Of a stretch of DNA of 64,000 nucleotides, positions 25,218-33,900 are shown piece by piece; positions within the stretch are counted from its first letter, which is position 1, and the number at the start of each line of letters is the position of its first letter. The stretch is from NCBI RefSeq assembly GCF_965223525.1, contig NZ_OZ245005.1:1984001-2048000 (forward strand). Direction: 5' to 3'. Source of the DNA: Leptofilum sp965223525. GTDB taxonomy: Bacteria > Chloroflexota > Anaerolineae > Promineifilales > Promineifilaceae. The position numbers were made by a program, and so were the translations under genes. The notes under the pieces were generated by a model. The model was given only the letters and a program-made list of their open reading frames with translations. It was not told where the DNA came from and searched no databases.

Positions 25218-26507
25218 ATGTTCAAGAAAAGCATATCTTTATCCGTCCTGTTTGGAATTTTGGCCTTGTTTATCGGGCTGGGTGTTGCCAGTGCAGACGA
25301 TGGCGAGCAGACATTTGTCGTTACTGTAAAAAATACGGCCGATTTCCGCTTCATTGATTCTGGTGTGTTCAATACCCCGGTTGGGGCTGCTGAACCCGGC
25401 CCGGCGTTCCCCGGTGATGCGTATGAATGGACTTTCTACGCCAATCCAGGCGACAACCTCACCTTTGCCACCATGTTTGTACAGTCCAATGATTGGTTCT
25501 TTGGCCCAGGTTTGGCAGGCATTCCCCTGTACGATGCTGACGGTAACCCACACGCGGGCGATGTAACCGACTATATTTACCTTTGGGACGCAGGCACAGA
25601 AGTTGACCAGCCCGTTGGCGAAGGCCCGGATCAGGCACCACGGCAGGCTGGCCCAGACACAGGTGCTTCTGACCCGATCAAGCGCGTCCGCCTAGTAGAC
25701 AGCGATGAAGTTCCCGCTGTCAATGAGCTGGTGCAGGTTGAACTGGCGTACAATGGCGATGGGCAGTTCCACGTGACTATTCACAACATTTCTGGTAATA
25801 GCGACGTTGCTACTCCGTTGGCTCCAGGCGTTGGCGTGGTTCACAGCAATCCCTCTCCGCTATTCCGCTTCCACCGTGCGGCTCTGCAAAATGGTTTGGA
25901 AGAAGTGGCTGAAGATGGCAATCCAGCCAAGTTGGGTGCCTGGTTAGCGGCCCAAACGGGCATCAACACCCCGCTGGCTCCCGTTGCCTGGACAGTTCAT
26001 CAGGATGCCAATGCCCTCTTCACGGCAGGAACGGCCGCTTCTGCCGGTCTGGAATCATTAGCTGAGGATGGCAGCCCGGTGGCTTTGGTTGATTCATTGA
26101 CGGAAACCAACAAGGGTGCGGCGGCAATCCCGGTTGGCGGTACAGACCCAGCCCCCATTTTTGCCCCAGACGGCAGCTACCAGTTTGAGATTACGGCCGT
26201 TCCTGGCGACTATCTCTCCCTGGCAACGATGTTTGTGCAGTCTAACGATTGGTTCTTCAGCGTGAGCAACTTGGCACTGTTCGATGATTATGGCCATGCC
26301 CTGTACGGGGACATCACTGGCTACGCTACGCTGTATGACGCTGGCACCGAGGTCAACGAAGAACCCGGCTTTGGCCCCAACCAGGCACCACGCCAGGCTG
26401 GCCCCAACACCGGTGCAGATGAAAACGGTGTGATTCATGCAGTCGAGGATGCAACGTTCAACAATCCATTCAACCAGCTACAAATCACCATCACGCCCGT
26501 AGACTAA
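25218..26507 (+). CDS. Secreted protein with two spondin_N-like domains
   Basis: 429 residues. A signal peptide (MFKKSISLS..., cut near VASAD) is followed by two similar domains, about 35-165 and 290-425. Each contains YEWTFYANPGDNLTFATMFVQSNDWFF or a close variant, a Tyr-Asp-Ala-Gly-Thr-Glu block, and GPDQAPRQAGPDTGA or GPNQAPRQAGPNTGA. The linker carries HSNPSPLFRFHRAALQNGLE-type repeats (again at about 265). Spondin_N domains bind extracellular partners in animals; bacterial versions are uncharacterised surface or secreted proteins. The hidden ribosome site suggests controlled translation. Confidence 0.8.
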   Translation: MFKKSISLSVLFGILALFIGLGVASADDGEQTFVVTVKNTADFRFIDSGVFNTPVGAAEPGPAFPGDAYEWTFYANPGDNLTFATMFVQSNDWFFGPGLAGIPLYDADGNPHAGDVTDYIYLWDAGTEVDQPVGEGPDQAPRQAGPDTGASDPIKRVRLVDSDEVPAVNELVQVELAYNGDGQFHVTIHNISGNSDVATPLAPGVGVVHSNPSPLFRFHRAALQNGLEEVAEDGNPAKLGAWLAAQTGINTPLAPVAWTVHQDANALFTAGTAASAGLESLAEDGSPVALVDSLTETNKGAAAIPVGGTDPAPIFAPDGSYQFEITAVPGDYLSLATMFVQSNDWFFSVSNLALFDDYGHALYGDITGYATLYDAGTEVNEEPGFGPNQAPRQAGPNTGADENGVIHAVEDATFNNPFNQLQITITPVD

Positions 26508-26515
26508 AATTTATC

Positions 26516-26578
26516 GCCACAGAGGGCACAGAGAAAAAAAGAGATAATCTTCTCTATAAACCCTGTGTTCTCTGTGGC
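26516..26578. repeat. CACAGAGGGCACAGAG hairpin, copy 1
   Basis: GCCACAGAGGGCACAG (26516-26531) pairs with 26563-26578 with two mismatches. It lies between convergent genes. Related elements stand at 43467-43512 and 47098-47162. Confidence 0.7.
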
Positions 26579-26581
26579 AAA

Positions 26582-27139
26582 TTAAAGATTCCATTGTTCT
26601 GCTAGTAACGAGAATAGCTCCAGGTCGTGGAAACGGCCGTTCCAATACCCCTTCCTCTCTAAAATCCCCTCCGATTGAAAGCCCAGCTTGAGCAACAAAT
26701 TGGCTGAGGCGCGATTTTGGGGCATTACCCACGCCTCGATACGCTCTAGCGATAAATTTTCCAAGCCGAAGGCAATGATGGCACTAATTGCTTCAGTCAT
26801 AATGCCATGCTGCCAATACGGCCGTGCCAGCTCATACCCCAACTCGCCCACCTTGGTGCGATGGTTTAGCTCATTAAAGCCACAGCTACCAATGAGTTCA
26901 TCCTGCCCCTTGGGTACAATGGCCCAGCGCACGCCGCGCCCTTGCCAAAACCGATCGTATCGCTTAACCAGCAGACGGCGCGCTTCCTCTGGGTTGGTAA
27001 ATGTCTTGTGGTTGTAGTAGCGGGTGACACGGCCGTCGGAGAAAATGCGAAAAAGCGCCGCCTGGTCTGCCTTATCCAAACGATATTCGCGCAAAATGAG
27101 TCGCTCTGTTTCTAATTTGGGAAAGATGAGGGACGACAT
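26582..27139 (-). CDS. GNAT N-acetyltransferase, RimJ/RimL type
   Basis: 185 residues from ATG 27139. It begins LETERLILREYRLDKADQAALF, as in ribosomal-protein-alanine acetyltransferases, and has the acetyl-CoA region ELGYELARPYWQHGIMTEAISAII (with the usual Gly-rich loop reduced to QHGI) and NRASANLLLKLGFQSEG. Substrate unknown. It stands directly downstream of the response-regulator gene but need not be related to it. Confidence 0.82.
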   Translation of the reverse strand: MSSLIFPKLETERLILREYRLDKADQAALFRIFSDGRVTRYYNHKTFTNPEEARRLLVKRYDRFWQGRGVRWAIVPKGQDELIGSCGFNELNHRTKVGELGYELARPYWQHGIMTEAISAIIAFGLENLSLERIEAWVMPQNRASANLLLKLGFQSEGILERKGYWNGRFHDLELFSLLAEQWNL

Positions 27140-27152
27140 TATAGCTACCAAC

Positions 27153-29138
27153 TTACGTTTCTAGTTTAAGTTTGTAACCGCTTCCCCAAACTGAAAGTAT
27201 GTATTTTGGATTAGCACGATCCGGCTCAATCTTCTCGCGCAAGCGGCTAATTGCAGAGTTGATACGAGGATCGCTGAACGATTTGCGCTGCTGGGGAAGC
27301 ATATCTGGCGCATATTCAAGATCATACACCTCTTTCAAAATTGCATCCCGACTGCAAGTTTTTCCTGCATGTTTATAAAGGAAGTGAAGGAATTCATACT
27401 CTTGGGCAGTCAGGTCGTCTTTTGTTTGTCCTTCTACCCACACCTCTTGTTTTTGCTCATCAATCCAGAGGCTGTAGATAGCTTGGGAAGGTAAGTCAGG
27501 GCGGGAAGGAGCAATGAGTAGTTGTTGATTCATGGCTGCTGATATGAGTGCATGTACGTACGGCATTAACTTATGGCGTGTGTGCCTTACACGGGGTTGG
27601 AAGGCAAGCAGACGACTAATTGCGTGGAGTATGAGACCCAAGCAATAATGTTCCATTTTTATGCCAATTATTGAGGCTTGCTGCCGCACGATGTTAATCA
27701 ATGAAATTGCCTTGGCAATTTCAGGAGAAGCATCTTTTATGTTGATGATGTCGTCTAGCTCAGAAGCAGCGAGTAATCGTTGTTCCATATCGTACCGCTT
27801 GTCAAACTCAAGCATGACGAGCATATCATATTTTATAGCTGCCTCTAGCGTGACAAAATCCTGGAGCAAAGGGCCACGATTGATGTGGGCATAATCTATG
27901 AGCCAGCAATTACTTTGAGTGTCAGAGAGAACGGCCGTTCCGTCCAATCTGCCGTGGGCTGTGCCATATAAAATGGGTTCTGGCGTTTCTAGCTGCATTT
28001 GGACAAGTGCGGTCAGTGGATTTGGTAATCTGCCCTCCTCCGCTTTTGGCAGATGTAGCTTCAGAATTTGCGGTGAGTGGTCTAATCGAACGATGCCCAA
28101 TATCCGGGACTGCTCACAAATAGTTTGAATGCGGAAGGCCAAATCAGCTTCAGTTTCAGTTTTATTTATATTTTGTAACCAAAATTGATACAGTTGGGAG
28201 ATTCCTGTTTTCTCTTCCCAAGAGCGATGAGCCTGATACCATGGTGCAAGGAGTTCCTCAAATAGCCGCTTTACCGGACTTGTTAATTTCTCAAGCGGAT
28301 AATGTTGGTATAAGTCGGTTAGCGTTGTTACGTTACTAAAATCTGTGCTTCCGGGTAGAACGGCCGTATAAGCAGCGTAATGTGCAGTCTTGCCATGTGT
28401 TTGGACAACGGGAAAAAGGTTGTTTTTGGGGATGAATTGGTCAAAATTGGATAGCTCTTGGGTGAGCAACGGCCGTTTGCCCATAATAACCAAATATTGT
28501 TGCTCAACTCCATTTTGTGAGAAAGCAGACACAATCAGCCAGACCTTGCCAGAAACTTGAGCAACCATTCGCTCAATATAAACTTCAGCATGTTCCAAAA
28601 ACAGGCGGCTCAACAACTCCTTTATTTCAGCCGTTCGTAACGATAACTGTTCTTCCGCAGCGACAGGCGTAATTGAGGTTGCCAAATGTGATAACAATAA
28701 CATGCCAGATTTGCTGCTGTGAACATCCAACGACCAGTTCACTGGTACATGTTCCGCAAACACCTGATCAACGGTATCTAAAATATTATCTGTCCCATCA
28801 GCCTTTAAGACCATTTTGACGACTCCCAACCCTTCTAGCGCTGCACCTAACGCAATTTCTGCATATTCCCAACTGGGATGAGCCGTCAAAATAATTTTGG
28901 GCAAATATTGGTACTGTTTGTTTTTAGCCAGGGCCAAACCGCTGATGTCGAGGGGATCGCCTTCTGCTTCAAGCCGAATATCCAGAACTGCTAGCTGGAT
29001 ATTAAACTGCCGCAGCTTTTCCTCAGCTTCAGCAACCGACATTGCTGTTATCACTTGGTATCCACGAAGTTCCAGCAACTTTGTATGAACATCCAAAAAA
29101 TCTTTGGTATTGTCCACAAACAGGATTGTCTTCTCCAT
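27153..29138 (-). CDS. Response regulator: REC, kinase-fold (APH-like, degenerate) domain, winged helix
   Basis: 661 residues. Residues 1-125 form a receiver domain with Asp53 in LAVLDIRL. The middle (about 130-540) ends in a segment typical of aminoglycoside-phosphotransferase-like kinases: TAHGRLDGTAVL, WLIDYAHINRGPLLQDFVTLEA. The canonical catalytic HGD...N is changed to HGR...A while the metal-binding IDY is kept, so this looks like a pseudokinase, close in style to the TCAD9 domain described in NTPase-centred conflict systems. The last 100 residues are an OmpR-type winged helix (LTAQEYEFLHFLYKHAGKTCSRDAIL, INSAISRLREKIEP, VWGSGYKL). It is probably a DNA-binding output of the adjacent kinases. 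Confidence 0.75.
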   Translation of the reverse strand: MEKTILFVDNTKDFLDVHTKLLELRGYQVITAMSVAEAEEKLRQFNIQLAVLDIRLEAEGDPLDISGLALAKNKQYQYLPKIILTAHPSWEYAEIALGAALEGLGVVKMVLKADGTDNILDTVDQVFAEHVPVNWSLDVHSSKSGMLLLSHLATSITPVAAEEQLSLRTAEIKELLSRLFLEHAEVYIERMVAQVSGKVWLIVSAFSQNGVEQQYLVIMGKRPLLTQELSNFDQFIPKNNLFPVVQTHGKTAHYAAYTAVLPGSTDFSNVTTLTDLYQHYPLEKLTSPVKRLFEELLAPWYQAHRSWEEKTGISQLYQFWLQNINKTETEADLAFRIQTICEQSRILGIVRLDHSPQILKLHLPKAEEGRLPNPLTALVQMQLETPEPILYGTAHGRLDGTAVLSDTQSNCWLIDYAHINRGPLLQDFVTLEAAIKYDMLVMLEFDKRYDMEQRLLAASELDDIINIKDASPEIAKAISLINIVRQQASIIGIKMEHYCLGLILHAISRLLAFQPRVRHTRHKLMPYVHALISAAMNQQLLIAPSRPDLPSQAIYSLWIDEQKQEVWVEGQTKDDLTAQEYEFLHFLYKHAGKTCSRDAILKEVYDLEYAPDMLPQQRKSFSDPRINSAISRLREKIEPDRANPKYILSVWGSGYKLKLET

Positions 29139-29172
29139 TCGTTTATCCTCTACTCATTCCTACAAAATGAAC

Positions 29173-29994
29173 TTAATCTTTGGCGGATGATTTTAAAAAC
29201 CAACTTTCAGTGGCTGCCTGAATAATGCGTTCTGATACAGCGATTTGTTTTTCTGCTGGCAGCGGCTCGCAGGTTGCCAAAAGTAATTCTAAGCCATGAG
29301 TTTGTAAGATTTCTTGATGATATTTATCCATTCGCTTATTGGCTACATCAAGCCTGCGGAAGAAGAGGTAGCCTAACACTTCTGTGATAACACCACTTAC
29401 AGCCACGACTTTGCTTATTTCAATCGCACCCTCAAAAAATGCCAGGATGATACTAGCGATGATTAGCCCAAACCCAACATATGACGAGAATGTGGCTCTC
29501 GTATAATTTTGAGCTGCTTGCCGGCGGATTGCGGCTTGATCCTCTTCTAATCGCCTTGCAATGTTGCTAGTTAGAATTTGAGTTTTTTGTAGATTCATCC
29601 AATGGGCAATGACTCTAGGAATAAGCTCTAGCAACTTATTTGGTCCTTCTTCTTTGCCTACCCAAGTCACGGCTGCTGGTAGCTCGTCTGCAGATAACTC
29701 CCGAATTTTACGGAAAAACTCAGGAGATGGTTGGTAGCCAGTTAATATGATCTTGGGAATATGACGAAATGAAAGATTATTCGCCAACGTTAATCCGCTT
29801 ATATCTGTGGGTTCATCATCTTCCAGGCGCATATCCAAAACGGCTAAATCAATGCCACCACTCATTAACTTGGTAAGGGCTTCACCAGGATTTGTTGCAA
29901 ACCTGACATCATATCCTTGATCAGTCAATGCTTTCCCAAAAACTTCACAAGTTTCTGGATCGTTATCTGCAAACAAAATTACTTGTTTCATCAT
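29173..29994 (-). CDS. Receiver domain fused to a two-helix membrane domain
   Basis: 273 residues. Residues 1-130: REC domain with Asp54 (LAVLDMRLEDDE), very similar to that of the next gene (shared ISGL-LAxN pattern). Residues 135-170 are a coiled, Gln/Arg/Ala-rich helix. Residues 172-212 hold two membrane helices (FSSYVGFGLIIASIILAFF; SGVITEVLGYLFF), resembling the two-TM domain found next to TRADD-N domains in cyanobacterial signalling proteins. The C terminus is helical. It may relay phosphorylation state to a membrane complex. GGAG precedes the ATG, and an IS element has landed five bases before that. Confidence 0.68.
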   Translation of the reverse strand: MMKQVILFADNDPETCEVFGKALTDQGYDVRFATNPGEALTKLMSGGIDLAVLDMRLEDDEPTDISGLTLANNLSFRHIPKIILTGYQPSPEFFRKIRELSADELPAAVTWVGKEEGPNKLLELIPRVIAHWMNLQKTQILTSNIARRLEEDQAAIRRQAAQNYTRATFSSYVGFGLIIASIILAFFEGAIEISKVVAVSGVITEVLGYLFFRRLDVANKRMDKYHQEILQTHGLELLLATCEPLPAEKQIAVSERIIQAATESWFLKSSAKD

Positions 29995-30006
29995 ATACTC
30001 CGATCT

Positions 30007-30015
30007 TAAGCAATA
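30007..30015. repeat. Target-site duplication, left copy
   Basis: TAAGCAATA at 30007-30015 is repeated exactly at 30947-30955 on the other side of the IS element. Confidence 0.9.
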
Positions 30016-30946
30016 ACCTAAGTTGCTACCTTAACAGTCAAAAATGGTGAAGTCCATGAAAGCCAAGTAAAGTGGGTTTGAACCACCAAACCATTTTTAC
30101 GAGGACAATCATGGACGAACAAATTGTAGCGATTTACACGCTGGTTAACGACCTTTTGCTTGGTTTAGGTCATCATGAAAACAGTCAATGCCGCATGAAC
30201 GATTCCGAGGTCATCACCACAGCAATCGTGGCTGCTCTGTTTTTTAGCGGCAATTATGAACTTGCCCGTGCCTTCTTGCATCAAGGCGGCTACATACCAA
30301 CCATGTTGAGCAAAAGTCGGTATTCACGTCGTCTGCATCGAGTGAGCCATTACATCGTGACCTTTATCGAGATGTTGGGCGCCCACTGGAAAGGGGTCAG
30401 TAGCGATTCGATTTACGTGATCGATACCTTTCCTATTGTGGTGTGTGACAATTGGCGCATTCGCCGCTGTCGTCTCTATCGAGAAGAGAAGTATCGCGGC
30501 AAGATTGCGAGCAAACGCCGCTACTTCTATGGACTCAAACTACATTTGATGGTCACCAGTCAGGGTCAACCAGTTGAGTTCTTCCTAACACCGGGTTCTG
30601 AAAGCGATGTGACTCACCTGCGCTCCTTTCAGTTTGACCTACCGACGGGTTCAGAAATCTATGCAGACAAAATCTACAATGATTACACCATGGAAGACTT
30701 AATCAATGAGACAAGACAGGTGAAACTATGTCCTGTACGCAAGAAAAACAGCAAACGGCCGTATCCACCGTGGCGCACTTATTGGATAAAACTGCATCGC
30801 AAGATTGTGGAGACGACAGGGTCATCCATTGCACGCAGGATGCCGAGGAGCATTCATGCAGTCACAGCCGCAGGCTTTGAGCTGAAAATCGCATTATTTG
30901 TTCTGGCTGAGAGTGTCAGCCATATTTTTAAGGTAGCAACTTGAGT
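30016..30946 (+). mobile_element. IS982-family insertion sequence, complete
   Basis: 931 bases. The left end (ACCTAAGTTGCTACCTTAA) and the inverted right end (ACTCAAGTTGCTACCTTAA) match at 17 of 19 positions. A perfect 9-bp direct repeat TAAGCAATA flanks it. One full transposase gene fills it. Perfect duplication and intact gene point to a recent insertion. It separates the REC-membrane gene from the kinase genes that precede it in the operon. Confidence 0.92.
30111..30944 (+). CDS. IS982-family transposase
   Basis: 277 residues from ATG 30111 (GAGGA upstream); the frame is open further left to 30072 but without a ribosome site. Motifs: NDSEVITTAIVAALFFSGNYELARAFL, the first Asp in YVIDTFPIVVCDNWRI, KYRGKIASKRRYFYGLKLHL, and EIYADKIYNDY with the second Asp; the final acidic residue is probably in the HRKIVETTGSSI segment. 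These fit the DDE transposase of IS982. The stop codon lies inside the right terminal repeat. It carries one ACGGCCGT site (30755), so the element may have lived in this lineage. Confidence 0.9.
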   Translation: MDEQIVAIYTLVNDLLLGLGHHENSQCRMNDSEVITTAIVAALFFSGNYELARAFLHQGGYIPTMLSKSRYSRRLHRVSHYIVTFIEMLGAHWKGVSSDSIYVIDTFPIVVCDNWRIRRCRLYREEKYRGKIASKRRYFYGLKLHLMVTSQGQPVEFFLTPGSESDVTHLRSFQFDLPTGSEIYADKIYNDYTMEDLINETRQVKLCPVRKKNSKRPYPPWRTYWIKLHRKIVETTGSSIARRMPRSIHAVTAAGFELKIALFVLAESVSHIFKVAT

Positions 30947-30955
30947 TAAGCAATA
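30947..30955. repeat. Target-site duplication, right copy
   Basis: TAAGCAATA, identical to 30007-30015. Confidence 0.9.
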
Positions 30956-30973
30956 TTAAAAATGCTTATGAGA

Positions 30974-33900
30974 TTATTCTGCATTCTTTTTCTTGTTTGC
31001 TTCGTTAGGTTGAAATTTTGGCAACGTGAAAGTTACGGACGCTCCTTGCGGCTCTCTTTTTTCTATCTGCATAGTGCCTCGGTACGTTTCGAAGATGGTT
31101 TTTGTGAGTTGTAAGCCAATGCCTGACCCTCGGTCTCCATCATTCTTAGGTATTGCCCGCCCTTGGCGGAAGTGCTCAAGGACTACGTCTGATATTGTAG
31201 GGCCGTTGTTTTCGATAGTAATCAGTACTTCGGTGTCTTTTGAGCGGGTTGTCACCCAAATTTTTGGGTCTGGCGTACCTGCTTCTTGCATGGCCAAAAC
31301 AGCATTATCAACAATTAGCTCAAAGCCCCGGCGAAGCCATTCAGGACTTGCCCAAACAGAACTTGATTTGTCTAAGTCAGGTCGCAGATCGAGTGACAAG
31401 AAAATGTGTCTAAAGCGTGCGTGCTTCCATTGTCGCTCCAAGTAGGTGTTTAGCAGCTCATTTATAGGAATTGCTTTTGTAACATCTTCATAGGTAAGCG
31501 GTGCTGTAATGGTCAAGTTGGTAATGCGATTAAGAACATCTTCGAGGGATGTTATTTGTTCCTCAAATTCATCTTTGTTTTCGAGATTTGCCAAAGCAGA
31601 TAGCCATTTGATGCGTCCCTTGGCAATGCCTACTTCTCGGTTGAGGCTGTGTCCCCAGGTTGTGCTGACCATTTGTATCCAGTCAACGGCCGTTTTATTA
31701 CCAATAAATCCAACAGTTCGGGCTCTTTCAATTGCCAAACCTGCCTGTTGTCCCAACGTTTTCAACATCTTAACTTGTCTGTTAGGAAAATGGTGTGATT
31801 CTGGGTGACGAACATAAAGAACACCAAGTACTTTTTTTCGAGTTTCAATTGGAACGCCAACCTCTGCTAAAAAGCCTCTTTCTTTGTAAATTGGGTTTGG
31901 GTTCTTTTCAAGTCGTTTGTCAGGAATTACAACGGCTTCACGATTATCCACAATTCGCCGTGTAGTGCCGTTTTTGCGTGCCACACTCGGATAGCGATGT
32001 AATTTTCCATCACTTTCTACACGGAGTGCATCTGAAGCTTTTTCATTCTCCACATCCCAAAATGTGATATTCCCCATAGGAGTATTTGTTAAAGTCATCG
32101 CTTCTTGGATAACTACATTTAGAACGTCATTCAATTTGTTGGTGCTAGATAAAGCCTCCGCAACTTTCCGAAACGTTTCGCTCTTTTGGTATAGCTGTGC
32201 ATTCTCGATAGCAATTGCAGCTTGACTTGCCAATACCTCTAATGCCACCTCATCAATCTCATCGTAGGCATCTTTCTCTTCGTGTTCAACATTGATGACA
32301 ATAACAGCATTCCCTAATTTAAAAGGTACAGCCAATTCAGATCTTACATCTGGATCTACCTCAAGATAATCACTATCTTGAGATACATCTCCAACACGCT
32401 GAACTTCCTCTTTGAGCGCGGCACGTCCCATAATTCCAATGCGTCGTTTCCCATAATCTTCAAGAGCGACTTTGATAATGTTCTGGCTTATATCTTCTTG
32501 GTCCAAATTATGCGGGAAAACTGAAATGAGACGACTAACTCCATTCTCGACTTCTCGAATACACGCACGACCAACATTTTTACCTTTTCGTTTTGTGATA
32601 TTGACTGCCTGTTCCAAGATTGCATTCAATGTTGCTTGCTCATCTAGTAAAGAATTACTAATCGCTTCATTGGCCTTGTAAAGTGCTCGACGAATTTCCG
32701 AACGTTCTTGTACTTCCTTATAAAGTTGGGCGTTGCGAATAGCTACGGCCGCTTGACTGGCAAACAGTTCAATGTTTTGCAATTCTTCATGAGTGAAGCG
32801 GTGAAATTGTCGATAATTGACAAACAGAACCCCTACTCGAACACCACCGACGATAAGGGGGATTGCTGCACAAGACTTGATCTTTTCCTCTTGGACAAAT
32901 CGTCTTGGACTAAAATCCGGGTCATTAGCTGTATTTTCAACAATGTATGTCTCATCGCGCCATAGCATTTTTAGAACTATTGAATCTTCTGGAACTTCAG
33001 GTAGCCTACGGGTTCTCTTGGGGAATTTGAGACCGGCAACTGCTGGAGGATAATATAATTTACTTGTATGTTGATTATAAACATAAAGTGTCACAGCACT
33101 GCACTCTACTGCTTCTACCATTCCTGTTACAACTGAATCTAATGTAGCGTCAAGATTTTCTAATGCCGTGACTTGTGCCACAATATGGGCTGCGTTCTGT
33201 GTTTTATTTAACTGCTCTAACAATCGTGCTTTTTTTAGAGCAAGAGCGGCATGATCAGCAAACGTGGCGGCAATTTCCACTTCTTCTCTACTGAAGTGGC
33301 GAGTGCGACTATAGTTCACGTAGAGAACACCCAAACGCTCATTACCGACGGTTAGAGCTATTCCCTGAAAACTCTTGATTCCAACTTGCTTGAGCAAGCG
33401 TCGTGTAGATTGCCCTAGAAATGGATACCGTTTTTGGTCAGTAACCTTTTCAACAACAAGTGAACCTTGTTTCATTACAGTATCGGCCGTTTGTCCAACT
33501 TGCGGTTCTTCTTGTATGAACTGTTTCCATATTGTCGATTTAATCCCATCTGCAAAGGAATAATTCAGAAGAAACTTCTTGCGAATATCATCATACGACC
33601 AGATGGCGGCCGAATCGGCTCCTAAAACTTTTCGCGCACTGCTAACAATTTGGGTTAAGACTTCTGGCAAATCAGCCGCGCCCGCCAGGGCATCAGCCGC
33701 CTGCCGCATATGCTGTAACTCCTGCATTTGTCGTGTTTTGTCATAAGCAAGGGCTGCCTGCTCTGAATACATTTGTAGAGCTTCTCTTTCTGTTTCTGTA
33801 AAAATTCTCGGTTGTTTGTATTGTATCCACATCACACCGATGGCATTTTCGCCAAGCTTCAGAGGCAGGCAAGCTGCAGCACAAATCCCGGCTTTTTTCA

